A stretch of 64,000 nucleotides of DNA from Aurantiacibacter spongiae (GCF_003815535.1 NZ_RPFZ01000001.1:1984001-2048000); one strand, 5' to 3'. Shown: positions 53,475 to 62,712, numbered from the stretch's first letter. The notes: generated by a model not told the origin, from the letters alone. Made by a program: numbers and translations.

Positions 53475-55667
53475 ATGGAATTCACCGCACCTGCCGGAAC
53501 CAACCTGTTCGACGACGCGAAAATCGTCGGCACATCCACTCGTCGCATCGATGGCCCCCTGAAGGTGACGGGCACCGCCCCCTACGCCTACGAACGGCAC
53601 GGCGTCGTCCCCGGCCAGGCCTATGGCTGGATCGTGGGCGCGGGTATCGCCAAGGGCCGCATCGCGAGTATGACCCTCGACGATGCGCGCCGCGCTCCCG
53701 GCGTGCTGGCGATCGTGGCCGCTACCGAACACGAGCCGGTCGGAACCAGCGATTTCAACCACGCCCCGCTGTTCGGCGGGCGGGACATCGCCCATTACCA
53801 CCAGGCCGTGGCCGTGGTGGTGGCCGAGACGTTCGAGCAGGCGCGCGCTGCCGCCGGCCTCATCCGCACCGATTACGACCGGGCGGACGGTGCCTACGAT
53901 CTCGCGGAGGTGGCGCCCGGCGCCCCGCTCGAAAGCGAGCGGATGCCCAACCGGCAATCGCTGGGCGATTTCGAAGCGGCTTTCGGCGCGGCGGCGGTGA
54001 AGCTCGATGCGCGCTACACCACCCCGGACGAGGCCCACGCGATGATGGAGCCTTTCGCGACCATCGCCGCATGGGACGGCGACAGGCTGACGCTGTGGAC
54101 CTCCAACCAGATGATCAACTGGTCGAAGCTGGCGCTCGGCTCGATCCTGAAGATGCCGCCCGACAACATCCGTGTCGATTCGCCCTTCATCGGCGGCGGG
54201 TTCGGCGGCAAGCTGTTCGTGCGCGCCGACGCCGTGCTGGCGGCGCTGGGCGCGAAGGCAGCGGGCCGACCGGTCAAGATCGCCATGCAGCGCCCGCTGA
54301 TGTTCAACAACTCGACCCACCGCCACGCCACGATGCAACGCCTGCGCATCGGGGCCGAAAGTGACGGCCGCATCACCGCTATCTCGCACGAGAACTGGTC
54401 AGGTAATATCACCGGGACAGATGGCGAGAACGCCACGCTGCAGACGCCCAAGCTCTATACCGGCGCGAACCGCGTCATCGCCAACCACACCGCGCAGCTC
54501 GATCTGCCCGAAGGCAACGCCATGCGCGCACCAGGAGAGACGCCCGGGCACATGGCGCTCGAAGTCGCGATGGACGAGCTGGCCGAGAAGCTGGGCATGG
54601 ACCCGGTGGAGCTGCGTATCCGCAACGATGCCAGCGGTACGGTGCCCGGCCTGCCGGACAAGCGGATTTCCGACCGCAACCTGGTGCGCGCCCTTCGCGA
54701 AGGGGTGGACCGTTTCGGCTGGGCAGCGCGAGAGGCGACGCCCGGTTCCGTGCGGGAGGGACGCTGGCTGAAAGGTCTGGGCGTCGCCGCCGGCTACCGC
54801 GCGGCACCGACGATGACATCCGCCGCCCGCGTGCGTTCGAGCGGTGACGGTCGCATCGCGGTAGAAACCGACATGACCGATATCGGCACCGGCAGCTACA
54901 CCATCATCGCCCAGACCGCCGCCGAGGTGATGGGCGTTCCGCTCGATTCCGTGACGGTCGAGCTCGGCGATTCGGCCTATCCCGCCGCCGCCGGTTCGGG
55001 CGGGCAGTGGGGTGCGGCAAGCAGCACGGCGGGCGTCTATGCCGCTTGCGTCAACCTGCGCCGCGCCATCGGGGAGCGGCTGGGCTTCGACGGCGATGCG
55101 GCGACCTTTGCCGACGGCAGTGCCTCGCTTGGCGGCGAAAGCTGGGCGATCGCCGATGCGGGCGAGCTATCCGCCGATGGCAAGATGACCTTCGGCGATT
55201 TCCAGCGCGGATACGATGTCGGCACCTACGCCGGTCATTTCGCGGAAGTGCGCGTCGACGCCTATACCGGGCAGGTGAAGATCGAGCGGATGCTGGCGGT
55301 GTGCGACGCGGGCCGCATCCTCAATCCGCTGTCCGCGCGCAGCCAGGTGATCGGCGGCATGGTGATGGCCGCCGGCGCCGCGCTGACCGAGGACCTGCAC
55401 GTCGACAAGCGCTTCGGCTTCTTCGCCAATCACGATCTGGCCGGTTACGAAGTGCCGGTCCACGCCGACATTCCGCACCAGGAGGTCGTCTTCCTCGATA
55501 CGCTCGATCCGGTGATCTCGCCGATGAAGGCCAAGGGCGTGGGCGAACTTGGCATCTGCGGGCCGGGCGCCGCCATCGCCAACGCCTTCTACAACGCCAC
55601 CGGTATCAGGGTGCGCGACTATCCGATCACGGTCGACAAGTATCTCGACCGGTTGCCGGCGGTGTGA
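53475..55667 (+). CDS. paoC: Aldehyde oxidoreductase molybdenum subunit, PaoC/YagR-like
   Basis: The 730-residue catalytic subunit that binds the molybdopterin cofactor. Motifs include G-G-G-F-G-G-K, N-A-M-R-A-P-G-E, the G-T-G-S-Y-T cofactor loop and the active-site Glu in G-V-G-E-L-G-I-C-G-P-G-A-A. Length fits PaoC (about 732). It likely oxidises aromatic aldehydes in the periplasm; substrate is inference. No PaoD/XdhC-type insertion chaperone gene follows: a tRNA on the other strand begins 12 bases downstream. Confidence 0.92.
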   Translation: MEFTAPAGTNLFDDAKIVGTSTRRIDGPLKVTGTAPYAYERHGVVPGQAYGWIVGAGIAKGRIASMTLDDARRAPGVLAIVAATEHEPVGTSDFNHAPLFGGRDIAHYHQAVAVVVAETFEQARAAAGLIRTDYDRADGAYDLAEVAPGAPLESERMPNRQSLGDFEAAFGAAAVKLDARYTTPDEAHAMMEPFATIAAWDGDRLTLWTSNQMINWSKLALGSILKMPPDNIRVDSPFIGGGFGGKLFVRADAVLAALGAKAAGRPVKIAMQRPLMFNNSTHRHATMQRLRIGAESDGRITAISHENWSGNITGTDGENATLQTPKLYTGANRVIANHTAQLDLPEGNAMRAPGETPGHMALEVAMDELAEKLGMDPVELRIRNDASGTVPGLPDKRISDRNLVRALREGVDRFGWAAREATPGSVREGRWLKGLGVAAGYRAAPTMTSAARVRSSGDGRIAVETDMTDIGTGSYTIIAQTAAEVMGVPLDSVTVELGDSAYPAAAGSGGQWGAASSTAGVYAACVNLRRAIGERLGFDGDAATFADGSASLGGESWAIADAGELSADGKMTFGDFQRGYDVGTYAGHFAEVRVDAYTGQVKIERMLAVCDAGRILNPLSARSQVIGGMVMAAGAALTEDLHVDKRFGFFANHDLAGYEVPVHADIPHQEVVFLDTLDPVISPMKAKGVGELGICGPGAAIANAFYNATGIRVRDYPITVDKYLDRLPAV

Positions 55668-55679
55668 GGGAAGGGGAGC

Positions 55680-55755
55680 TGGTGCCGCTTACTGGACTCG
55701 AACCAGTGACCCCATCATTACGAATGATGTGCTCTACCAACTGAGCTAAAGCGGC
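55680..55755 (-). tRNA. tRNA-Thr (CGT anticodon)
   Basis: A full cloverleaf on the minus strand. Acceptor GCCGCTT pairs with AAGCGGC; A discriminator and encoded CCA follow. The anticodon stem CATCA/TGATG has loop TTCGTAA, anticodon CGT. It lies 12 bases past the paoC stop. Confidence 0.97.
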
Positions 55756-55816
55756 TCCGGCGGTGCCCCTTAATGCGCCGGGGCGATGCTCGCAACGCCA
55801 ATTCGCACGAAAGGGG

Positions 55817-55890
55817 TGGAGGCCCGAGCCGGAATCGAACCGGCGTGCAAGGATTTGCAGTCCTCTGCGTAACCACTCCGCCATCGGGCC
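55817..55890 (-). tRNA. tRNA-Cys (GCA anticodon)
   Basis: Minus-strand cloverleaf. Acceptor GGCCCGA pairs with TCGGGCC, T discriminator and encoded CCA; the anticodon loop contains CTGCAAA, anticodon GCA; T arm CCGGTTCGATTCCGG. It is 61 bases upstream of tRNA-Thr on the same strand, so both may come from one transcript. Confidence 0.97.
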
Positions 55891-56090
55891 GGACCCGGGC
55901 TCTCGCACCGGGAAGCGGCGGGGTAGCGACTGATCGGGCGGCGCGCAACGGTTTCTTGCCGGCTCGGCCCCGGTGCGCGGCTCGCGGAGTTGGCTCCGTA
56001 TGACAAAGGTTGTCGGCCCCATTCCTCCGCCTTGCGCATTGACTATCCGGACAGGACGCCGCCCGTCGCCGGATCGCCGAAGGAGACTGC

Positions 56091-57791
56091 ATGGCCGGAG
56101 AAGCGCTGATTCCCCGCTTTGGCTGGCTGGGGCGCTACGGCGGCTCGGCGCTGGTCAGGGATGTCATAGCCGGGCTGATCCTGTCGATCCTCCTCGTCCC
56201 GCAGGCTATGGCCTATGCCCAGCTGGCCGGCCTGCCCCCGGAAACCGGCCTGTTCGCGGCCATCCTTCCGCCGGTTCTGTACCTGCTGTTCGGCACCAGC
56301 GCCTTCGTCTCGATGGGGCCGGTCGCCTTGGTTTCCCTGATCGTGGGCGAGGCGATCGCCGCGAATGGCGGGCCCGGGGGCGGGGCGGTCCTGATCATCG
56401 CGGTGGAGGCCGGGCTGATCCTGCTGGCGGTCGGCGCGGCCGGCCTGGGACGACTGGTGAACTTCGTGTCGGAACCCGCTCTGCTCGGCTTTACCGCAGG
56501 CGCCGCCTTCCTGATCGCCGACAGCCAATTGCCCACGCTGATGGGCATGGAGGTCGCGCGCGCCGGGGATCTGCCGACCGGATTGTCGCATCTGCTTTCC
56601 GGCATGAACCAGTTCAGCTGGCCGGCGACGATCATCGGCGGGGCGGCGCTGACGGCGCTGATCGTGATCGGCAAGCTCGCTCCCCCTTTGCTGTGGAAGC
56701 TGGGCGTTCATCCACCCTACCGGCAGGCCATCGCCAAGTCGCTGCCGCTCGCGATCATCGTTGCCGCCGCGCTGGCCGCGACCCATTATCCCCCCGCCGC
56801 GGTGCCGCGCGTCGAACCGGTCGCGGCCGGTCTTCCAGGCCTGCCCGTCCTCGCCGGGGGCTGGTCGCTGTGGCTCACGCTGCTGCCGAGCGCGTTGGCC
56901 GTCGCGGTCATCATCTTCGTGACGGCGACCGCGGTGGCCAAGTCGCTGGCCGGCAGCGACCGCTCCAGTCTCGATACCAGCCGGGAAGCGGTGGCGCTGG
57001 GCGCGGCCAATATCGGTGCGGCCCTGACGGGCGGCTATGCCGTGGGCGCGAGTCTCAGCCGGTCGGCGCTGATCGAGGATAGCGGCGCGCGATCGCCCGT
57101 CGCGTCGGTCGTCGCCTCGGGTATCGTGGTGCTCACCCTTTTGCTGCTGGCGCCGCTGCTCGCCTTCCTGCCCAAGACCGCGCTGGCCGCGCTCGTCATC
57201 AGCGCGGTGTTCGGCCTCATTAAGCCCCGGGCAATCCGATTCGTCTGGCGCCACGACGTGCTGGAGGGGCTGATTGTGCTCATCTGCTTCCTCGCGACGC
57301 TGGCGCTTGGCGTGCGCTGGGGACTCGCCATCGGCGCGGGCGTCTCGATCCTGCATTTCCTGTGGTTCTCCTCCGTCCCCCGGGTCACGCGGGTGGGGAC
57401 CGACGATGGCGGGCAATCCTACCGCAGCGTCGACCGAGAGGATGTGGAGGTGCGAACGCTGCCGGCGCTGGTGGTGCGTATCGACCGTTCGATCTTTTTC
57501 GGTAACGAGGCGCATGTGGAGGACCAGGTTTTCAAGCGCATGGCACAGCACGAGGGGGTGGAATGCCTGGTGCTCGACATGCGCGCGGTGAACGACGTCG
57601 ATGCCAGCGGCGTCGCCATGCTGCGCCGGCTCGGCGAACGGCTGGAACGAATGGATATCGCCCTGCATTTCGCGGCCCTGCACGAGCCGGTCCACGAGAA
57701 GTTGCGGGCGCTCGACCAGACGATCTGCAACTATCATCGTACCGTCGGACAGGCCGTGGACAGCTGCGGCGTATGCCGGCAACCGGATTGA
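56091..57791 (+). CDS. SulP-family anion transporter with STAS domain
   Basis: A 566-residue inner-membrane protein: about 12-14 helices (residues 20-420, including the SulP mark L-V-P-Q-A-M-A-Y-A-Q-L-A-G-L-P-P-E-T-G-L) and a cytoplasmic STAS domain (about 455-555, L-V-L-D-M-R-A-V-N-D-V-D-A-S-G). Family members carry sulfate, bicarbonate or dicarboxylates. A Cys-x-x-Cys ends the protein (S-C-G-V-C-R). No carbonic anhydrase neighbours, so substrate is open. Confidence 0.9.
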   Translation: MAGEALIPRFGWLGRYGGSALVRDVIAGLILSILLVPQAMAYAQLAGLPPETGLFAAILPPVLYLLFGTSAFVSMGPVALVSLIVGEAIAANGGPGGGAVLIIAVEAGLILLAVGAAGLGRLVNFVSEPALLGFTAGAAFLIADSQLPTLMGMEVARAGDLPTGLSHLLSGMNQFSWPATIIGGAALTALIVIGKLAPPLLWKLGVHPPYRQAIAKSLPLAIIVAAALAATHYPPAAVPRVEPVAAGLPGLPVLAGGWSLWLTLLPSALAVAVIIFVTATAVAKSLAGSDRSSLDTSREAVALGAANIGAALTGGYAVGASLSRSALIEDSGARSPVASVVASGIVVLTLLLLAPLLAFLPKTALAALVISAVFGLIKPRAIRFVWRHDVLEGLIVLICFLATLALGVRWGLAIGAGVSILHFLWFSSVPRVTRVGTDDGGQSYRSVDREDVEVRTLPALVVRIDRSIFFGNEAHVEDQVFKRMAQHEGVECLVLDMRAVNDVDASGVAMLRRLGERLERMDIALHFAALHEPVHEKLRALDQTICNYHRTVGQAVDSCGVCRQPD

Positions 57792-57891
57792 AGCGCACGA
57801 TGCGCGATGCCTGCGGGGGGTACGGCGAAAGGATACGTTTACCCTTTGCCCGCTAGCCTGGCGCTTTCCAAGGCTGGAGACCGAATTCGCG

Positions 57892-58179
57892 ATGCAATCG
57901 CTGAAAGCGAAGGATGAGGATGCGCTGCGAATACGGTGCCGGGCCCGGTCGGGCATGAATGCCGATCTGGAAGTGCTCGATATTTCCGAAGGCGGCTGCA
58001 TGGTCGAATGCCGCGGCTGGTCCGCCTCGGAAGGCGAACGCGTGCTGGCGACGCTGCCGGGCCTCGCCGCCCAGCCGGCGACGCTGGTGTGGAAGGAGGA
58101 CGGCCGCGCCGGCATCGCCTTCGAACAGCCGCTGCACGAAGCGGTCTTCACCCATCTCAGTCGGCAGGTCGGTTCCTGA
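57892..58179 (+). CDS. PilZ-domain protein, 95 residues
   Basis: A single PilZ-like beta-barrel protein. An N-terminal R-I-R-C-R-A-R segment stands where c-di-GMP-binding R-x-x-x-R lies, followed by V-L-D-I-S-E-G-G-C-M-V-E, matching D/N-x-S-x-x-G. Binding of c-di-GMP is plausible. ATG 57892 is the first Met before the motif; a longer open frame overlaps the SulP gene without homology. The gap to SulP is 100 bases. Confidence 0.8.
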   Translation: MQSLKAKDEDALRIRCRARSGMNADLEVLDISEGGCMVECRGWSASEGERVLATLPGLAAQPATLVWKEDGRAGIAFEQPLHEAVFTHLSRQVGS

Positions 58180-58232
58180 CGAAATAAAGCTTGGCAGCGC
58201 CCGCCCGCGGGGCGGAGGGCGAATAGCCGGGT

Positions 58233-59432
58233 TCAGGGGGAGCCGGCGAGCGCGTCCATGTCCTGCAGATAGCGCTTCACGTTGCGCGCCGCCTGGCGCA
58301 GGCGCTGCTCGTTCTCGACCATTGCGATACGCACGAAGCCTTCGCCGTCCTCTCCGTAACCGACGCCCGGCGCGACCGCGACATGCGCCCTGGTCAGCAA
58401 CTGCTTGGAAAATTCGAGGCTGCCCATGCCTCGCAACGGTTCGGGCAGCGGCGCCCAGGCGAACATGGAAGCGGGCGGCGGCGGAATGTCCCACCCGGCG
58501 CGGCCGAACGCCTCCACCATCACGTCGCGCCGCTTGTGGTAGAGGGAGCGGTTCGTCTCGACGATGTCCTGCGGCCCCGTCAGCGCGGCGACGGCGGCGG
58601 CCTGAATCGGAGTGAAGGCGCCGTAGTCGATATAGCTTTTGACCCGCGTCAGCGCCGCGATCAGCGTCGGGTTGCCGACGGCGAAGCCCATCCGCCAGCC
58701 GGCCATCGAATAGGTCTTGGAGAGGCTGGTGAACTCCACCGCCACGTCCATCGCCCCATCCGCCTGAAGAATCGAGGGCGTCGGCCGGCCATCGTAATAA
58801 AGTTCGGAATAGGCGAGATCGGACAGGATCCAGACCTTGTGGGCCTTCGCCCAGTCGACCAGCTTGCGGTAGAATTCGAGATCGACAACCTCGGCGGTGG
58901 GGTTGCTGGGGTAGTTGACCACCAGTACCGTGGGCCGCGGAACGGTGAAGTTCATCGCCGTTTCCAGCGCCTCCCAGTACGTCTCGTCCGGCGTCGTGGG
59001 AACCGAACGGATCGAGGCACCGGCGATGATGAAGCCGAAGGTATGGATCGGATAGGAGGGGTTGGGCGCAAGGATGGTATCGCCCGGCGCGGTAATCGCG
59101 GTGGCGAGGCTCGCCAGCCCCTCCTTCGATCCCAGCGTGACGACCACCTCGCTGTCGGGATCGAGATCGACACCGAAGCGGGTCTTGTAGTAGCTCGCCT
59201 GCGCTCGACGCAGGCCGGGTATGCCCTTCGACTGCGAATAGCCGTGCGCATCGGGCTTCCTCGCCACCTCGCACAGCTTGTCGATGACGTGCGGCGGCGG
59301 GGGCAGGTCGGGATTGCCCATGCCGAGGTCGATGATGTCGCGTCCTTCCGCCCGGGCCGCCGCCCGCATCGCGTTCACTTCGGCGATGACGTAGGGCGGC
59401 AGGCGCTTGATGCGGTAGAAATCGTTGTCCAT
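58233..59432 (-). CDS. AlaC-type class I/II aminotransferase
   Basis: A 399-residue PLP enzyme. It starts MDNDFYRIKRLPPYVIAEVN, with D-L-G-M-G-N-P-D, V-V-N-Y-P-S-N-P-T-A, the PLP lysine in S-L-S-K-T-Y-S-M-A-G-W-R-M-G-F and the late R-I-A-M-V-E-N. The N-terminus and spacing fit the AlaC (glutamate-pyruvate) group, close to LL-diaminopimelate aminotransferases. It is divergent from phaC (166-base gap). Confidence 0.9.
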   Translation of the reverse strand: MDNDFYRIKRLPPYVIAEVNAMRAAARAEGRDIIDLGMGNPDLPPPPHVIDKLCEVARKPDAHGYSQSKGIPGLRRAQASYYKTRFGVDLDPDSEVVVTLGSKEGLASLATAITAPGDTILAPNPSYPIHTFGFIIAGASIRSVPTTPDETYWEALETAMNFTVPRPTVLVVNYPSNPTAEVVDLEFYRKLVDWAKAHKVWILSDLAYSELYYDGRPTPSILQADGAMDVAVEFTSLSKTYSMAGWRMGFAVGNPTLIAALTRVKSYIDYGAFTPIQAAAVAALTGPQDIVETNRSLYHKRRDVMVEAFGRAGWDIPPPPASMFAWAPLPEPLRGMGSLEFSKQLLTRAHVAVAPGVGYGEDGEGFVRIAMVENEQRLRQAARNVKRYLQDMDALAGSP

Positions 59433-59598
59433 CGTATCCTTCGGGTCAGGGTAAGCTGGTGACGCGGCATCCCGTCGCGCCGATCGGGCAACCTTGTTGC
59501 CGCAAGCGATGGGCAGACGCAACGCAATGCGGGCGGCCCCGTTGCCGATTGCCTTGCCGCGGATTGACCGGCATTCTGATCGCCGGAGAGAGGATGCC

Positions 59599-61506
59599 AT
59601 GACCGACGACGACCGAGATAGCGGCCCGGGGCCGGGCGAGAGCGAAGATCTGTTCATGCAGATGCTGCGCATGCAGGGCGAATCGGCGCGCGCGATGCTG
59701 GAAGCGTATGCGGTCGATCCGTGGGCCGAAGACACGGCGAAGGGGGATGTCGCCGGCCCGGTCGAGGCGATGGGCCAGGCAATGCTGGAGATGCAACGCA
59801 ACTGGCTTCGCGTCTGGCTGCCGGACGAAGGCGCGCCGCAGGACGCGCCGCCCGCCCCGCTGGCGGACCCGGCGGGCTGGATGAAGGCGATGCAGCAATG
59901 GACCGCCGCCATGCCCATGCTCGATCCGCTGGAACAGCAGCGCCTGTGGGCGGACGGGGTGCAGTTGTGGAGCGATGTTCTGTCGCAATACGCCCCCGGC
60001 GGCGAGACGGCGCCGCCGGCCGATCCCGACCTGCCGCGCCGGGACAAGCGCTTCGCCGACAAGGCATGGCGCGCGCAGCCGGTCTTTGCGCTTATCCACC
60101 AGACCTATCTGCTGTTTGCCGAGCGGCTGGCCGAGAGCATCGACACCGCGCGCGGCCTGACCGATGCGGAACGCGACAATCTGCGGTTCGCCACGACCGC
60201 CGTGCTCGATGCGATGAGCCCCGCGAATTTCCCGATGATGAACCCCGTCGTGCTGGAACGCACGATGGAAACCGGCGGCGAGAACCTCGTGCGCGGGATG
60301 GAGCGGCTGGCGACCGATCTCGACCGCGGCCAGCTGACCCACAGCGATTCGAGCCAGTTCGTGCTGGGCGAGAACGTCGCGGCGACACCGGGCAAGGTCA
60401 TCCACGAGACGCCGCTGTTCCAGCTGATCCAGTATTCGCCCACGACGGGGACGGTGCTGGAAACGCCGCTGGTGATCTTTCCGCCGTGGATCAACCGGTT
60501 CTACATTCTCGATCTCAATCCGAAGAAGAGCTTTGTGCGCTGGGCGGTAGAGAACGGCATTACCGTACTGATGGTGAGCTGGAAATCGGCGGACGAGAGC
60601 CTCGCCCATATCGAATGGGATGATTACATCGCCGCGCAGATGGAGGCGATCGACGTTACGCGCGAGCGGCTGGGCGTCGCGCGCGTCCATGCGATCGGCT
60701 ATTGCGTCGCCGGCACCACGCTCGCCGCGACGCTGGCGATCATGGCGCGGCGGGAAGAGGCGGAGAAGGTCGCCAGCGTAACCTTCTTCACCGCGCAGGT
60801 CGATTTCGAACATGCCGGCGATCTCAAGCTGTTCGTGGAGAACGGACGGCTCGAACTGGCGAGGCAGGCCGCGCGCGGCGGCTATCTGGACGGGCGCTAC
60901 ATGGCGGCAACGTTCAACATGCTGCGCGGCAGCGACCTCATCTGGAACACGGTCGTGAACCATTACCTGCTGGGGGAGGACTATCCGGCCTTCGACCTGC
61001 TCTACTGGAACGGCGACGTGACCAACCTGCCCTCGCGCTGGCACGACAGCTACCTGCGCGATCTGTACCGCGACAACAAGCTGGTGCAGCCGGACGCGCT
61101 GAGTGCGGGGGGGACACCGATCGACCTGTCGCTGATCGAGACGCCGGCCTATATCCAGGCGGGCCGGGAAGACCACATCGCGCCGCCCGAAAGCGTGTTC
61201 CGGTTGCTCGATCATCTGAATGGTCCGACGCGCTTCGTTCTGGCGGGGAGCGGCCATATTGCCGGCGTGGTCAATCCGCCCGATGCGAGGAAGTACCAGT
61301 ACTGGACGAATGACGGCGAGTTCGCCTCGCTGGAGGAGTTCGTCGAGGGCGCCGAAGAGCATCCGGGAAGCTGGTGGCCCGACTGGCTCGACTGGCTGCG
61401 CGGACAGGATGGGAATACGCTCGAGGCGACCGGTGCACGTTGCCCGGGCGGGAAGGAAAACCCCGCGCTGGAGGATGCGCCCGGACGTTACGTGGCGCAG
61501 CGCTGA
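59599..61506 (+). CDS. phaC: Class I poly(R)-hydroxyalkanoate synthase
   Basis: Polymerises hydroxyacyl-CoA into PHA granules. The 635-residue protein has an N-terminal helical domain, P-P-W-I-N-R-F-Y-I-L-D-L, a lipase-like box G-Y-C-V-A-G-T with nucleophile Cys369, the catalytic Asp in G-R-E-D-H-I-A-P and His in G-S-G-H-I-A-G. The second Gly of the usual G-x-C-x-G-G box is Ala. The first 100 residues are acidic. GGAGAGAGG precedes ATG 59599. The phasin gene follows after 150 bases. Confidence 0.94.
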   Translation: MTDDDRDSGPGPGESEDLFMQMLRMQGESARAMLEAYAVDPWAEDTAKGDVAGPVEAMGQAMLEMQRNWLRVWLPDEGAPQDAPPAPLADPAGWMKAMQQWTAAMPMLDPLEQQRLWADGVQLWSDVLSQYAPGGETAPPADPDLPRRDKRFADKAWRAQPVFALIHQTYLLFAERLAESIDTARGLTDAERDNLRFATTAVLDAMSPANFPMMNPVVLERTMETGGENLVRGMERLATDLDRGQLTHSDSSQFVLGENVAATPGKVIHETPLFQLIQYSPTTGTVLETPLVIFPPWINRFYILDLNPKKSFVRWAVENGITVLMVSWKSADESLAHIEWDDYIAAQMEAIDVTRERLGVARVHAIGYCVAGTTLAATLAIMARREEAEKVASVTFFTAQVDFEHAGDLKLFVENGRLELARQAARGGYLDGRYMAATFNMLRGSDLIWNTVVNHYLLGEDYPAFDLLYWNGDVTNLPSRWHDSYLRDLYRDNKLVQPDALSAGGTPIDLSLIETPAYIQAGREDHIAPPESVFRLLDHLNGPTRFVLAGSGHIAGVVNPPDARKYQYWTNDGEFASLEEFVEGAEEHPGSWWPDWLDWLRGQDGNTLEATGARCPGGKENPALEDAPGRYVAQR

Positions 61507-61554
61507 GCGCGTCATCCGCCGGCCAACGCGTTGAGATGACTTCCTGAATCTTCT

Positions 61555-61619
61555 ATTGTGCAGTGCACAATTTTCCTTGACGCTTTCTTTCGCCACACCT
61601 ATATTGTGCAGTGCAACAA
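61555..61619 (+). promoter_or_regulatory. Phasin promoter with two palindromic operators, PhaR-like
   Basis: A near-consensus sigma70-type promoter, TTGACG (61577-61582), 17-base spacer, TATATT (61600-61605). It is bracketed by two copies of one element: TTGTGCAGTGCACAA, a perfect 7+1+7 palindrome at 61556-61570, and TTGTGCAGTGCAACAA at 61604-61619, which overlaps the -10 box. The centres are 48 bases apart. PHA repressors of the PhaR type bind TGC-rich palindromes before phasin genes in alphaproteobacteria, so repression of the phasin is the likely function; the phaR gene is not in the window. Confidence 0.75.
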
Positions 61620-61656
61620 AAGGTCGCGTTCGATGCGACCGTAGCACGAGGATAGT

Positions 61657-62526
61657 ATGGCACAGTCAGAGTCGAAGACGGAAGACAGCGCCGACAAGGC
61701 TGCCGAGAAGGCTTACGCCGACGCGGCTGCCGAGAAGAAGTCCGCCGGGTCCGCGACGAAAGCGGCTGCGGCGAAGGTTGCCGACACGCCGGCTTACAAG
61801 CCGGATGCGGAGGCAACGACGTCAACGGGCAAGGCGCCTGCCGAATCCGCCGCAAAGGCACAGAAGGTCGGGACCGCGCCCGCTGAGGCTCGCTCGACCT
61901 CGACCGGCAAGACCGCGGCGAAGGAGCGCAGGCCTTCCTCCGCGAAGTCGACCGCCGGCAAGGCGAAGGCTAAGCCCGCGAAGAAATCTGCACCCCGGCG
62001 CGCGACCGCCAAGATCGCGAAGTCGGTGAAGGCAGACCCCACAACCCCCAGCGTTACCGAATTGAAGGAAAAGATCATGGCTACCAAGCAGACCGATTAC
62101 AGCACCCAGATGACCGATACGATGTCGCAGGCCGTCACGGAGATGCAGACCCGCGCGCAGGCCGCCTACGAGAAGGGCACTGCCTCGATGGGCGAGATGA
62201 CCGACTTCGCCAAGGGCAATGTCGAGGCGATGGTCGAGAGCGGCAAGATCCTGGCCGAGGGTATGCAGTCCATGTCCAAGACCTATGCCGACGAGGCGAA
62301 GACCGCCTACGAGACGGCGACCGCGGACATGAAGGAAATGGCCGCGATCAAGAGCCCGACCGAGTTGTTCCAGCTGCAGGGCAAGATCCTGCGTCGTAAT
62401 TTCGACATGCTCGTCGCCACCACGTCGAAGAACACCGACGCGGCGATGAAGCTGGCCAATGACGCGATGGCGCCGATTACCGGCCGCATCAACGTCGCCA
62501 CCGAAAAGATGTCCAAGGTCGCCTGA
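61657..62526 (+). CDS. Phasin with histone-H1-like N-terminal extension
   Basis: A 289-residue granule protein. The C-terminal half (about 141-289) is a phasin_2-type amphipathic helical domain (M-T-D-F-A-K-G-N-V-E-A-M-V-E-S-G-K, Q-L-Q-G-K-I-L-R-R-N-F-D). The first 140 residues are Ala/Lys/Thr/Pro-rich, with A-K-S-T-A-G-K-A-K-A-K-P-A-K-K-S near 105-120, resembling histone-H1-type DNA-binding tails such as that of PhaF (there C-terminal). A second ATG at 62077 has AAGGAA six bases upstream and would yield a 149-residue plain phasin. Codon use is continuous across the junction. The promoter with operators lies just upstream. Confidence 0.88.
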   Translation: MAQSESKTEDSADKAAEKAYADAAAEKKSAGSATKAAAAKVADTPAYKPDAEATTSTGKAPAESAAKAQKVGTAPAEARSTSTGKTAAKERRPSSAKSTAGKAKAKPAKKSAPRRATAKIAKSVKADPTTPSVTELKEKIMATKQTDYSTQMTDTMSQAVTEMQTRAQAAYEKGTASMGEMTDFAKGNVEAMVESGKILAEGMQSMSKTYADEAKTAYETATADMKEMAAIKSPTELFQLQGKILRRNFDMLVATTSKNTDAAMKLANDAMAPITGRINVATEKMSKVA

Positions 62527-62593
62527 TCGTACATCGAGCGACTGACGCTTTTTCCGGTCACCTCATCTCCTCTCCCGCAGGTGACCGATTAAG

Positions 62594-62624
62594 GGCCGGG
62601 CAGCGCAGGCTGCCCGGCCTTTTT
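62594..62624 (+). terminator. Rho-independent terminator of the phasin gene
   Basis: GGCCGGGCAGC (62594-62604) pairs with GCTGCCCGGCC (62609-62619) around a 4-base loop, followed by TTTTT. An 11-bp perfect GC-rich stem with T-run, 68 bases past the phasin stop. Confidence 0.93.
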
Positions 62625-62712
62625 GCGTCCGGCGACGGGAGGCGCCATCTCGCGGCGATTTGGTATCGGCACCCTTGCAGCCTGCCGATCCGATACGATA
62701 TTCCAGCCCACG

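Noticed and set aside
56043-58151. Open minus-strand frame of about 700 codons across the SulP and PilZ genes
   Set aside because: The composition is Arg/Gln/His-rich without motifs and it lies wholly opposite a well-supported transporter gene.
59446-61647. Open minus-strand frame of about 730 codons opposite phaC
   Set aside because: No ribosome site or motif; it covers phaC, whose catalytic triad is clear.
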